DNA from: Pseudomonadota bacterium
GTDB taxonomy: Bacteria > Myxococcota > UBA9042 > PHBI01
NCBI GenBank assembly: GCA_005788935.1
Contig: SYAK01000567.1
Location: 1 to 12,654 of the forward strand
Direction of reading: 5' to 3'
DNA length: 12,654 nt
Program-made: the position numbers and the translations under genes
Notes under the pieces: generated by a model
Seen by the model: only the letters and a program-made list of their open reading frames with translations
The model's database searches: none
Told to the model about the DNA's origin: nothing
Shown here: positions 5,299 to 12,646 of the stretch, in pieces
How positions within the stretch are numbered: the stretch's first letter is position 1
Layout: every line of letters starts with the position of its first letter

Positions 5299-8001
5299 TC
5301 AGCGGCAGCGCAGCTCGAGGAATGCGTCGCCGACCGGCGCGCCTGGTGAGATCTGCGGCCGCGCCGACGTGGCCTGCACCCGCAGCAGCAGCGCCCCGCC
5401 CTCGAACCCGAACGAGGTCCTGCGTGCGGTCTCGACCGCGGTGCGGTCCGGGGCGGGCGAGAGCGGGACGCGCGAGGCGCACGAGGCATCGCTGCACGCA
5501 TCGACGACGAGCTCGGTGAGCGCGCAGGGCAAGTCGTGGGCCGAGCCGATCACGATCAACGGTGAGAGGTCGTTCACCGCGTCGCTGGTGAAGCGCACCC
5601 GCATCCAGGTCGAGGCGGCGAAGTCGATTCCCTCGACCCGGTACACGTACCCCGCGTCCTGGATCATCCCGATCTTGTTCCAGTACGCGCCGGGCTCCTC
5701 CGGCGAGGTCCAGGTCATCGAGGGCCCGACGCTCGGCGTGCCCGCCTCGGTCGGGTGCGTGCGCGTGACGGTGAAGCGCTGGTTCACCGCGCGCCCGGGC
5801 GCATCGAAGCGCAGGTGCGAGAGCGCGTACCGGCAGTACAGCGTCTCGCTCCCCGTCGGTCCCCGCACGCAGCCGGGCGCCTGGTTCATCGGGTGGAGCG
5901 GGCGGATCAGCGTCCCGGCCTCACCGGTCAGCTCACCCGTCACGTCGAACACCCCTGCGGAGTATGAATCCTCCCAAAAATGCGGCGCGAGGTCGAGATC
6001 GAACCGGAGCAGCGGCTCGGGCGCGAAGGTCACGTGTTCGACCCGGTTCACCCAGCGCTCGGCCGCGCCGGTGAGACGGATCGGGATCGCGGTCTGATCG
6101 AACCCGGCGTTCACGTTCCGCTCGGTCGAGAAGTCGGCGAAGAACACGTCGTCGAGCACGAAGGGGCCGTCGTAGACGCGGATGCCCTCGCTCGGGCCGA
6201 TATGCCGGCGCGGAGCCGCCACGTCTGAATCGAGATGGAACGCGAGGTCCTCCGGGCCGAGGAGCGGGCTGTCGCCGACGACGAGCGCATCCCGCAGCAC
6301 TTGGTTGTACGCGAAGAACGCGGCCGTCCCGTTGTCCGCGAGCACCGAGCCCGAGAAGATCACCTGCTCGCCGCGGAAGTAGATGCCCGCGGCGCTGTTC
6401 TTCACCGCCACGAGGCCGGGGAACTCGGGTGTGCTCGGCGGCGCGTAGTGCGTCGCCTCGAGCGCGAAGTCCCCGCCCGGGTTGAGCGGATTCGCCGCGT
6501 CCGCGCCGGTCGGCGCTCCGTCCCAGGTGATGCCGGTCGCCGCGCCCATCGCGACGTTGTCGGAGAAGCGCAGCGTGTCGCTCGTGCGGGGATGGACGTT
6601 CGCCTCCTCCGCCGTCGCGGGCCGGCATCCGGTCCCATCGCAGAAGAGGTGGGAGCGGAACGCCATCCAGAACCCCGAACCCTCCGAGCCCACGGCGACG
6701 TTGTGGTGCACGTCGTTGTCGGGGTGCGCGATCCAGAACGTCGCGGGTCCGGGGAAGCGGTCACCGGGTGCAGGGTGGCACTCGAGGCGAGGCGTCCCGC
6801 CCGTCGATGGGGCCGCCGGACCGTCGCAGGAGGCATCGCTCCAGAGCAGGGCGTCCGCCCGCGGCACGCGCCGCGAGAGCATCCCGAGGTTGTGGGCGAG
6901 CTCGTTGCCGGTCTCGTTGCCGTCCTCGAGGAAGAACCCGTGGCCTGCGTGATCGAAGCAGGTGTTGCCCACGACGGACGCGTGCTGCGTGCCGTGCAGG
7001 GTGACGCAGCGGTTCACGCTGCGGTGGATGCTCGCGTTGCGGAGGAACTGCCCGGTCACATCGCCGGATAGGTGCCAGTGGAACGGATAGCGGCCGAGGC
7101 GGCCCCGCTGACCGACCCGGGTGAACTCGACCGCGTCGACGTGGGCGATGCCGCCCTCGGTGATCATCACGTGTGCGCCGAGGCCGCCGGCGAAGAGCGC
7201 GTCGTCCTCCGCCCCGATCACGATGTTCCGCGTGAGGTCGGCGACATACGCCCGCTCGTCGACGACGTAGCGATCGCCATCCGGATCGTCGTAGGTGAGG
7301 GTGCGGCCGATGTGCGCATGCGCGACCGCGTGGTCGAGCGTCACGCGCGCGCCGCGTACCGCGGTGACGACGAAGGACTCGGTCTCCTCGAAGCGGTAGC
7401 TCGTCGTCGAGAGGGCGAGCGTGTCCCCGATCTCGTAGGAGACCGGCTCGGAGAGCAGGAGCTCGGTCGCGCCCGCAGCGACGTCCGCGTCGAGGCGCAC
7501 GAAGCCCGCGCGCGCCTCGTCACCGAAGAGGGCGAGCGTCGCGCCGTCGCGCACGACGAAGGCCCGGCTGCCGAGCAGGTGCCCGCCGTGCCCGCCGTAT
7601 CCCCCGAGCGCCTCGTCGATCGCTCGGTCGCCGCGGAGCAGCACCTCGAGGCGCCCGGTAAAGCGCGCCGACTCGGTGCCGCACTCGAGGCGCCCGCCGC
7701 TGCCCTCGACGAGCACGCCCTCGGCGCGGACCTCGGCCCGCGCTCCGTCGAGGCAGCGCAGCGAGCCGCGCACCACGAGCAGCCCGAGCTCCGCGTCGCC
7801 GTCGATCACGACGGTCTGCCCCGCCTCGATGGTCACGTCGCCGCCTCCGGCGGCCTCGGCGAGCTCGGCGAGCGTCACGAACGAGGTCGGCGCTTCGCTT
7901 CCGCCGTCGGGCATGCCCAAGGGCGCATCGCAGGCGCCCGCGAGGAGTACGAGGAACGGGACGAGGTGCGACCCACGGTTCGAGCGAGTGGAGGGACCCA
8001 T
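5299..8001 (-). CDS. Lipoprotein with G8-like and CEMIP/PKHD1L1-like beta-helix domains
   Basis: A 900-residue predicted surface lipoprotein. Residues 1-24 form a signal peptide with basic start, hydrophobic core VPFLVLL and lipobox AGAC (lipidated Cys24, Asp25 next). Residues about 45-125 resemble a G8 domain: short strands as in VTIEAGQTVVIDGDAELG, repeated Gly turns. Residues about 260-560 form a right-handed parallel beta-helix with the core signature of the animal CEMIP/TMEM2/PKHD1L1 group: RYPFHWHLSGD (304-314), SVNRCVTLHGTQ (328-339), GHGFFLEDGNETGN (353-366), and further WIAHPDNDVHHN and GIYFRGEQVIFSGS turns. A beta-rich C-terminal part with paired Cys follows. Animal CEMIP and TMEM2 degrade hyaluronan; polysaccharide binding or cleavage here is inference. 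I start at ATG 8001 because of the signal peptide; the frame stays open far upstream only as a shadow. The gene is intact, opposed to all neighbours, and has its own promoter-like site. Confidence 0.9.
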   Translation of the reverse strand: MGPSTRSNRGSHLVPFLVLLAGACDAPLGMPDGGSEAPTSFVTLAELAEAAGGGDVTIEAGQTVVIDGDAELGLLVVRGSLRCLDGARAEVRAEGVLVEGSGGRLECGTESARFTGRLEVLLRGDRAIDEALGGYGGHGGHLLGSRAFVVRDGATLALFGDEARAGFVRLDADVAAGATELLLSEPVSYEIGDTLALSTTSYRFEETESFVVTAVRGARVTLDHAVAHAHIGRTLTYDDPDGDRYVVDERAYVADLTRNIVIGAEDDALFAGGLGAHVMITEGGIAHVDAVEFTRVGQRGRLGRYPFHWHLSGDVTGQFLRNASIHRSVNRCVTLHGTQHASVVGNTCFDHAGHGFFLEDGNETGNELAHNLGMLSRRVPRADALLWSDASCDGPAAPSTGGTPRLECHPAPGDRFPGPATFWIAHPDNDVHHNVAVGSEGSGFWMAFRSHLFCDGTGCRPATAEEANVHPRTSDTLRFSDNVAMGAATGITWDGAPTGADAANPLNPGGDFALEATHYAPPSTPEFPGLVAVKNSAAGIYFRGEQVIFSGSVLADNGTAAFFAYNQVLRDALVVGDSPLLGPEDLAFHLDSDVAAPRRHIGPSEGIRVYDGPFVLDDVFFADFSTERNVNAGFDQTAIPIRLTGAAERWVNRVEHVTFAPEPLLRFDLDLAPHFWEDSYSAGVFDVTGELTGEAGTLIRPLHPMNQAPGCVRGPTGSETLYCRYALSHLRFDAPGRAVNQRFTVTRTHPTEAGTPSVGPSMTWTSPEEPGAYWNKIGMIQDAGYVYRVEGIDFAASTWMRVRFTSDAVNDLSPLIVIGSAHDLPCALTELVVDACSDASCASRVPLSPAPDRTAVETARRTSFGFEGGALLLRVQATSARPQISPGAPVGDAFLELRCR

Positions 8002-8008
8002 CCCCGAG

Positions 8009-8036
8009 AGCCTAGTACCTCCGCCCGTAGAGTCAA
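8009..8036 (-). promoter_or_regulatory. Candidate sigma70-type promoter of the lipoprotein gene
   Basis: Reading the minus strand, TTGACT (8036-8031) and TAGGCT (8014-8009) are 16 bases apart, with an AT-richer stretch (gattatttccg, gaaaaccc) upstream. The -10 box ends only 7 bases before ATG 8001, so transcription from it would start at or next to the start codon and give a leaderless mRNA. A GGAGG exists but lies 16 bases before the ATG, too far for an ordinary Shine-Dalgarno. The gene therefore looks independently transcribed, against the phage operon. Confidence 0.5.
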
Positions 8037-8091
8037 TCCGGGTTTTCTCGATCGACGGAAATAATCGGGTCGCGAGCGGGATTGAGGGGAC

Positions 8092-8265
8092 ATGTCTGGT
8101 CCCCGTGCTCGGAGAGTCTTGGTCGGTACGATCGAGCGCCATCGCCTGATGAAGCTCGTGATGAGACGGCGTGCGCCGGTCGCGCTGGTGCAGCGGGCGC
8201 GGGTCATCTTGATCCTCGGCGCGGGGCATGGCCCCGCGGTCGCGTCTCGACTCGTCGGGCTCTAT
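8092..8265 (+). pseudogene. IS630-family transposase, N-terminal remnant
   Basis: From ATG 8092 about 57 residues read like the start of IS630-family transposases: [20 protein letters not shown], then [20 protein letters not shown] and [10 protein letters not shown]. The RRR-x-AP-x-ALV-x-RARVIL pattern, followed by the degenerate beginning of a helix-turn-helix, is typical of the family's N-terminal DNA-binding region. Similarity ends near residue 57 (base 8262); the rest of the helix-turn-helix and the whole DDE catalytic domain (normally about 250-300 further residues) are absent. No partner fragment was found in the block. It is a broken insertion sequence at the right edge of the foreign block and may mark how that block arrived. 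The call rests on pattern memory, not on a search. Confidence 0.6.
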
Positions 8266-8427
8266 GACCTTGGAGGACTGCTCGTTCAGGCCGTCCGCAC
8301 GCCGCCCGGGCTCTACGTGGTCCAGGCACAACCGCGCGGCTTCGGTCTGGGTCGAGGCCGACCCCGCCGCAACCTGCTGCTCGTGACCTTCGAGGCGCGG
8401 CAGCTCGCCCCCGCGAGGGTTGAATGA
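8266..8427 (+). pseudogene. Possible C-terminal remnant of a phage head-tail connector gene
   Basis: The frame that starts with the transposase stump stays open to TGA 8427 and adds 53 residues including [16 protein letters not shown] and [20 protein letters not shown]. This part is beta-rich and unlike any transposase. Its stop overlaps an ATG as ATGA, the spacing habit of the phage operon, and in PBSX-like phages a short connector gene (xkdH-like) stands just before the gp10-like gene. I therefore infer that it is the surviving 3' end of that gene. It could also be meaningless sequence; no family is recognised. Confidence 0.3.
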
Positions 8428-8507
8428 AGCGCCACTCTCCGTCTTCGCTCCCGTCCGCCACGTCGCCTTCGTGCGTGCGCGGGCGTGTGCCTTGGAGGCG
8501 GCGATGA
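8424..8507 (+). CDS. Possible 27-residue ORF linking two phage genes
   Basis: ATG 8424 overlaps the stop at 8427 (ATGA) and its own stop overlaps ATG 8504 of the gp10-like gene (ATGA again). The peptide [20 protein letters not shown] continues with a basic end, RVPWRRR. The double overlap fits translational coupling, but composition is low-complexity and Ser/Arg-rich, and no ribosome binding site is clear. It may be a leader that only carries ribosomes to 8504, or chance. Confidence 0.2.
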   Translation: MKRHSPSSLPSATSPSCVRGRVPWRRR

Positions 8508-9106
8508 GCAGCGTCACCCGAACCGGCGACTGGGCCCGTGCCCGTGCGCTGCTCGCGGCGGCGCCGGCGCGCCTCCAAGGCGCGATCGCGACAGCGCTCC
8601 GACAGGAGGCCGAGGTCCTTCGACGTGAGATTGTGCAGGGCCTGACGCGCCAGGCACCGGGCGGAAGCCCGCTCGCGCAGCCGGAAGACACCACGCTCGC
8701 CGCCCGCCGACTCAAGGGGTTCGGGGGGTCGAAGTCGCTCATCGTCCGGGCAGATCTCCGCAACGGCATCGCGACCATCGTCCGCGGTGACGAGGCCTTC
8801 GTCGGCGTGCCCCGCGCCGCGCGCGGCGCTGACGGGGCGAGCCTCGTCCGCATCGCCGAGGTGCAGGAGTTCGGGTCGAACCCGATCGTGATTCCAATGA
8901 CCGACGCGATGCGACGGTTCGTGTTCGCCGTCCTTCGAGAGGCGGGCAAGCCGCTCGGCGGCGGTGGCTCGGGCGGGCGCGGCGTGGTCGTCGTGCAGGT
9001 CCCGGCGCGACCCTTCCTCCGGCCCGCCTTCGAACAGTTCAAGCCTAGGGCGCAGCGGCGCTTCCTTGCCCGCGTCGCGGCGCTCACGGGCATGGGGGCA
9101 CCCTGA
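8504..9106 (+). CDS. HK97 gp10-like / virion morphogenesis protein (head-tail or tail completion)
   Basis: A 200-residue protein with the features of the HK97 gp10 / phage virion morphogenesis group, which act at the head-tail joint or finish the tail. Visible are an N-terminal helix pair (14-48), [40 protein letters not shown] (116-135) and [13 protein letters not shown], a Gly-rich loop (150-161), then [20 protein letters not shown] (167-186), the family's typical ending. ATG 8504 follows GGAGGCGGCG. An in-frame TTG at 8420 would add 28 residues without a good ribosome site, so I prefer 8504. The stop overlaps the next ATG by one base (TGATG). It looks complete and is the first intact phage gene after the foreign block. 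Confidence 0.82.
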   Translation: MSSVTRTGDWARARALLAAAPARLQGAIATALRQEAEVLRREIVQGLTRQAPGGSPLAQPEDTTLAARRLKGFGGSKSLIVRADLRNGIATIVRGDEAFVGVPRAARGADGASLVRIAEVQEFGSNPIVIPMTDAMRRFVFAVLREAGKPLGGGGSGGRGVVVVQVPARPFLRPAFEQFKPRAQRRFLARVAALTGMGAP

Positions 9107-10011
9107 TGGCGGCCCCGGTCCTCTCAAGCGTCACACCCGCCGCTGGGCCCACCAGCGGGGGCGACCTGGTCCGCCTCGTCGGTTCGGGCTTCGCGGCACG
9201 CGTCGCTGTCCGGTTCGGGACGACAAACGCGGAGGTGCGCTCGGTCCGCCTCGACGCAGGCGTCGGCCTCGTGGACGTCGTCACGCCGCCACACCCCGAG
9301 GGCCTGGTCGCCGTCACGGTCGAGAACCTCGACGCGGCCGGAGCCGGCATTCCCGGCGAGGTCGTCTCGCTTCCGGATGCCTACCGCTTCGCCCGCGCCG
9401 CGCTCGTCGGCGAGTCGAACCTCACTCGCGCCATCCGGGCGCTGCTCCGGATGCTCAAGGCCCAGGTCGCCGAGAACACCTCGATGGCGGTGGCCGTCGA
9501 CTACGACGCGACCCCGGACGATGCGCTGCGCGTCGTCACGCTCGCGACGCTGCCGTCGCTCGTGCTCTCCGGCCCCACCGTCCGCGAGAGCCGGTTCTAC
9601 GCGACCAACGTGCTCGCCGAGGACGTCGTGCCCGGCCTCGCGGGGCCCGAGCTGCTCCGTCGCCGGCCAGCCCTCACGGTCGACCTCGCGTTCGTCCTGA
9701 CCGCGGCCTCCGATCGGACGGCCGAACTCCTGAACCTCATGGCGTCGGTCGCGTCGTTCCTGAACCGCAACCGTTGGCTCACGATCCCGCGCGACCCGGA
9801 CCACCCGGAGCGCGGCGTCGTTCGCTGGGAGCTCGACCCGGAGGGCGAGTTCCGCACGAACCTGCGCGGCCAGAGCGACGTGCGGGTGTTCACCGCCGGC
9901 CTCGTCGTCCGCGGCTTCGACCTCGACGAGGGGCTGCCGATGGACCTCGGCAAGGCGGTCGCCGGCGCGGGCCCCGATCTCTCCACCCAGGTCCTCGGAG
10001 GCCGTCCGTGA
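9106..10011 (+). CDS. Phage tail protein with N-terminal IPT/TIG domain
   Basis: A 301-residue two-part protein. Residues about 3-90 form an IPT/TIG immunoglobulin-like domain: [57 protein letters not shown]. Residues about 98-301 are a helical/beta domain: [26 protein letters not shown]-like strand ([13 protein letters not shown]), [53 protein letters not shown]. That second domain, just before the sheath gene, has the length and place of a tail-terminator or tail-completion protein; this assignment is inference from position and shape. TIG domains often decorate surfaces or bind sugars or proteins. Its start overlaps the gp10-like stop; only a G-rich stretch (gggcatggggg) serves as a ribosome site. 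Its stop overlaps the next GTG. Confidence 0.75.
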   Translation: MAAPVLSSVTPAAGPTSGGDLVRLVGSGFAARVAVRFGTTNAEVRSVRLDAGVGLVDVVTPPHPEGLVAVTVENLDAAGAGIPGEVVSLPDAYRFARAALVGESNLTRAIRALLRMLKAQVAENTSMAVAVDYDATPDDALRVVTLATLPSLVLSGPTVRESRFYATNVLAEDVVPGLAGPELLRRRPALTVDLAFVLTAASDRTAELLNLMASVASFLNRNRWLTIPRDPDHPERGVVRWELDPEGEFRTNLRGQSDVRVFTAGLVVRGFDLDEGLPMDLGKAVAGAGPDLSTQVLGGRP

Positions 10012-10319
10012 GCGTGACGCTGATCAACCACAGCGGGCGTTGCCTCGCGTTGAACCTGCCGCACGCGGCGGTCTGCGTGGGCGAAGACTGCCACTGCACG
10101 CTCATCGCGGGGCGGGCTCCGCGTCGCATTTGCAGGTCACTCTCGCTGCCCGCCGCGTCTTCCCTGACGGGTCTACCCGAGTCCTTCCTGTCGGCTCCTG
10201 AGGTGAGCGCGCTCGTCGCGCGCGGCGAGCTCGAGGTCCGACGCCATCCCCAGAGGTCCCAGGCGGACGCGGCCTCGACACGGAAGCGTCCACGCCACGC
10301 ACGAGGAGAGTCCCCATGA
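10008..10319 (+). CDS. Small Cys-rich phage protein before the sheath
   Basis: A 103-residue protein. GTG 10008 overlaps the previous stop (GTGA) and has GGAGG seven bases upstream; its own stop overlaps the sheath ATG (ATGA). The frame is open much further upstream but that is a shadow of the TIG gene. It has five cysteines, C12, C23, C28, C30, C42, with the clustered VCVGEDCHC motif that could bind a metal, followed by [20 protein letters not shown] and [12 protein letters not shown], then a very basic, Arg-rich tail. No family is recognised. Overlap on both sides supports it being translated. Position suggests a tail-assembly accessory. Confidence 0.68.
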   Translation: MSVTLINHSGRCLALNLPHAAVCVGEDCHCTLIAGRAPRRICRSLSLPAASSLTGLPESFLSAPEVSALVARGELEVRRHPQRSQADAASTRKRPRHARGESP

Positions 10320-11908
10320 GCGCTCAGCTGCTGTCGTCCAAGGTCGTCGTCATCGAGGAGGAGCCTCGCGTTCGCGGCGTGCCGACGGTCCCCACCTCGG
10401 TCGCTGGCGCGGTCGGCATCACGCAGCGCGGCCCCATCGGGCAGCCCGTGCTGTGCACCTCTCCCGAGGACTTCGAGGCGCGCTTCGGAGGCTTCACCGC
10501 GGACGCCGACCTGACGCTCGCGGCGATGGGCTTCTTCGAGAACGGCGGCAGCCAGCTCTGGGTCGTCCGGACGGCCCACTACAGCGATCCGTCGGACGCC
10601 TCCAGCGTGACCGCCCAGCGCGGCGCGGCCACCGTCTACGCCGACCCTCCAGCCACCGCGGCGGCCCCGGTCGAGGCGCTGAGGGTCGAGGGCAAGGACC
10701 CGGGCGCCTACGCGAACCGCCTCGAGCTGGAGGTGCGCCCATCGACCAGCGGCGAGCCCGGCGCCTTTGACCTCGCCGTCATCGAGGACGGCGCCTATCG
10801 AGAGGCGTTCATCGACCTGTCGATGGCGAGAGCCAGCCCGCGCCACGTCGAGCGCGTCGTGCACGCGCCGCGGGGCGGCTCGGCCCTCATCCGGGTCGTG
10901 GACCTCGGCCCGCCGGGGGAGGCCGCGCCGGCACCCCAGACCGCGCGCCTCACGGGCGGAGACGACGGGCTGGCGGGCCTCGGGGACGCTGACTTCATCG
11001 GCTCCGAGCGGGCCAAGACCGGCCTCCGCGCCCTCGACGCCGTCCAGGACCTGAGCCTGCTGCTCGTCCCAGGGCAGGCGACGGCGGCGGTCCACAACGC
11101 GATGGTGACCTACTGCGAGCAGGTCCGCGAGGGGCTCGTCTTCGCCATCCTCGACCCGCCCGCTGGCCATGGCGCGAGCGGCGTCATCGACTACGTGGTC
11201 AACGGCGCGGCGCTCGCGAACCTGAGCGAGCACGCGGCCCTCTACTGGCCGAGGGTCAGGATCCTCAACCCCGCGCGCAGCGTCTTCGGCCCGAGCGACC
11301 AGCTCGTCGTGGCGCCGTCGGGCATCATCGCGGGGGTCTTGGCGCGCAACGACAGCGCGCGTCCAGGCGGCGTCTACGACCCGCCGGCCGGCGTCGACGC
11401 GGGCCGCATGTTCGGCGTGTTCGGATTCGAGACGGACGAGGTCCTTGAGGAGCGCAAGCGGGACCTCGTGTACCCGAAGCGCATCAACCCGCTGACGACG
11501 GGCCCGGGGCTACCTCGCTATATCGACGGCTCGCGCACGCTCAAGGGCGACGGCAATTTCCCGTACGTCGCCGAGCGGCGCGGCGTGAGCTTCATCGAGC
11601 GCGCGCTGAAGCAGGGCCTCCAGTTCGCGCGGCACAAGAACAACACCGAGGGCCTCCGCGCGCAGGTCCGCAGGACCATCACGGCCTTCCTGCTGACGCA
11701 GATGAACAACGGCGCCTTCCGCAGCAGGGACCCCGAGCAGGCCTTCTTCGTGGACGTCTCGGAAACGCTCAACACCCCGACCATCATCTTCGCCGGCAAG
11801 CTGGTCGCCCGCGTCGGCCTCGCCACGAACAAGCCCGCCGAGTTCATCATCCTCCGCATCAGCCAGGACACGCGCGCCCTCGAGGCGGAGCTGGCGGGGC
11901 AGCGGTGA
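10316..11908 (+). CDS. Contractile tail sheath protein
   Basis: A 530-residue tail sheath protein (XkdK/Phage_sheath type), the outer cylinder that contracts to drive the tube into the target envelope. Diagnostic parts: the N-terminal [20 protein letters not shown] with [12 protein letters not shown] and [17 protein letters not shown]; a middle insertion domain (about 110-240) with [19 protein letters not shown]; the Rossmann-like core with [26 protein letters not shown] and [20 protein letters not shown]; and the conserved C-terminal domain with [48 protein letters not shown] and the final strand set ending [17 protein letters not shown] precedes ATG 10316. The length is normal for the family and no break is seen. 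Confidence 0.96.
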   Translation: MSAQLLSSKVVVIEEEPRVRGVPTVPTSVAGAVGITQRGPIGQPVLCTSPEDFEARFGGFTADADLTLAAMGFFENGGSQLWVVRTAHYSDPSDASSVTAQRGAATVYADPPATAAAPVEALRVEGKDPGAYANRLELEVRPSTSGEPGAFDLAVIEDGAYREAFIDLSMARASPRHVERVVHAPRGGSALIRVVDLGPPGEAAPAPQTARLTGGDDGLAGLGDADFIGSERAKTGLRALDAVQDLSLLLVPGQATAAVHNAMVTYCEQVREGLVFAILDPPAGHGASGVIDYVVNGAALANLSEHAALYWPRVRILNPARSVFGPSDQLVVAPSGIIAGVLARNDSARPGGVYDPPAGVDAGRMFGVFGFETDEVLEERKRDLVYPKRINPLTTGPGLPRYIDGSRTLKGDGNFPYVAERRGVSFIERALKQGLQFARHKNNTEGLRAQVRRTITAFLLTQMNNGAFRSRDPEQAFFVDVSETLNTPTIIFAGKLVARVGLATNKPAEFIILRISQDTRALEAELAGQR

Positions 11909-11931
11909 GGTGGGAGCGGTGAGCGGTGAGC
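11901..11931 (+). repeat. Heptamer tandem repeat at the sheath stop codon
   Basis: AGCGGTG occurs at 11901, 11915 and 11922, all in seven-base phase, with a diverged copy AGGTGGG at 11908. The first copy contains the sheath stop codon TGA. The same kind of repeat occurs after the tube gene. Confidence 0.75.
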
Positions 11932-11954
11932 AACGACAGCGAGAACAACAACAT

Positions 11955-11991
11955 GCGGCGGTGCGTGAGCGTGTCTGCTCCGCGTCGCCGC
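11955..11991 (+). promoter_or_regulatory. Hairpin between sheath and tube genes
   Basis: GCGGCG (11955-11960) pairs with CGCCGC (11986-11991); after a 2x2 mismatch three more pairs follow, with a loop of about 15 bases. It stands 17 bases before the tube start. Without a T tract it could modulate the sheath to tube expression ratio. Weak evidence; it overlaps a 13-codon ORF (11953-11994) that I do not call a gene. Confidence 0.25.
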
Positions 11992-12008
11992 TAACGACGG
12001 AGTGAGTG

Positions 12009-12463
<455 letters not shown>

Positions 12464-12470
<7 letters not shown>

Positions 12471-12479
12471 GCAGTGAGC
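12464..12479 (+). repeat. Heptamer duplication at the tube stop codon
   Basis: GCAGTGA occurs at 12464-12470 and again at 12471-12477, followed by GC. The first copy ends with the tube stop codon TGA. It differs by one base from the GCGGTGA unit after the sheath gene. Confidence 0.65.
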
Positions 12480-12487
12480 CCCGCCGC

Positions 12488-12542
12488 CTTGACTAAACCA
12501 CGTCGCTTTACTCGGCGTGCAAGTCGTCGGGTTTAGTAAAGC
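12488..12542. repeat. 55-nt palindromic repeat, copy 1
   Basis: Begins CTTGACTAAACC and ends GGGTTTAGTAAAGC, so its ends are inverted repeats (CTTKACTAAA / TTTAGTAAAG). Inside lie GCTTTAC and GCAAG blocks shared with copy 2. The internal GCTTTAC can also pair with the terminal GTAAAGC, giving two alternative folds. Same length as copy 2 and about 69% identical to it without gaps. Confidence 0.8.
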
Positions 12543-12591
12543 GTGACCGTCGTGCGAGGAGCTTGGCCGCCTTCGCCGACACGCACCCTGG

Positions 12592-12646
12592 CTTTACTAA
12601 ACCCAGAAGCTTTACCGGCGGCGCAAGATCGGGTATTTAGTAAAGC
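12592..12646. repeat. 55-nt palindromic repeat, copy 2
   Basis: Begins CTTTACTAAACCC and ends GGGTATTTAGTAAAGC. Its ends are perfect inverted repeats over ten bases (CTTTACTAAA / TTTAGTAAAG). It lies exactly 104 bases downstream of copy 1, with 49 bases of ordinary GC-rich sequence between. Immediately after it stands GGGAGA at the window edge, which could be the ribosome binding site of the next gene. Confidence 0.8.

Larger units (their letters stand above)
5090..8265. other. Foreign block replacing capsid and connector genes
   Basis: Between the truncated scaffold-like gene and the gp10-like gene the + strand phage operon stops. In its place are one long minus-strand gene with its own promoter and terminator-like hairpin, and a transposase stump. 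In PBSX-like phages this interval should hold the major capsid protein (xkdG-like) and one or two head-tail connectors. Both edges are approximate: the left is set by loss of family-like sequence near 5085-5100, the right by the end of transposase similarity near 8262. I found no clear target-site duplication or terminal inverted repeats. Confidence 0.6.

Noticed and set aside
7072..8064. + strand frame of 330 codons antisense to the lipoprotein
   Set aside because: Composition typical of antisense frames; the minus strand has signal peptide, lipobox and beta-helix motifs.
8002..9093. Upstream extension of the minus-strand lipoprotein frame (open to 9093, 364 more codons)
   Set aside because: It has no domain, lies opposite the gp10-like gene, and would put the signal peptide and lipobox in the middle of a protein. 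It is a GC-rich antisense shadow.
8964..10007. Long + frame leading into the small Cys-rich gene
   Set aside because: The part before 10008 is Arg/Pro/Gly-rich shadow of the TIG gene; GTG 10008 with GGAGG is the real start.
9890..11233. Minus-strand frame of 447 codons opposite the sheath
   Set aside because: No recognisable domain, opposite a certain sheath gene.
11953..11994. 13-codon leader peptide before the tube gene
   Set aside because: No ribosome binding site and Arg-rich chance-like sequence; it overlaps a possible hairpin.
12489..12516. Promoter TTGACT...TTTACT in repeat copy 1
   Set aside because: The boxes are only 12 bases apart, and copy 2 has changed the first box to TTTACT, so the likeness is better explained by the repeat itself.
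12488..12646. CRISPR array
   Set aside because: Only two units, diverged from each other and with inverted ends across 55 bases; no third unit in the window and no cas gene.
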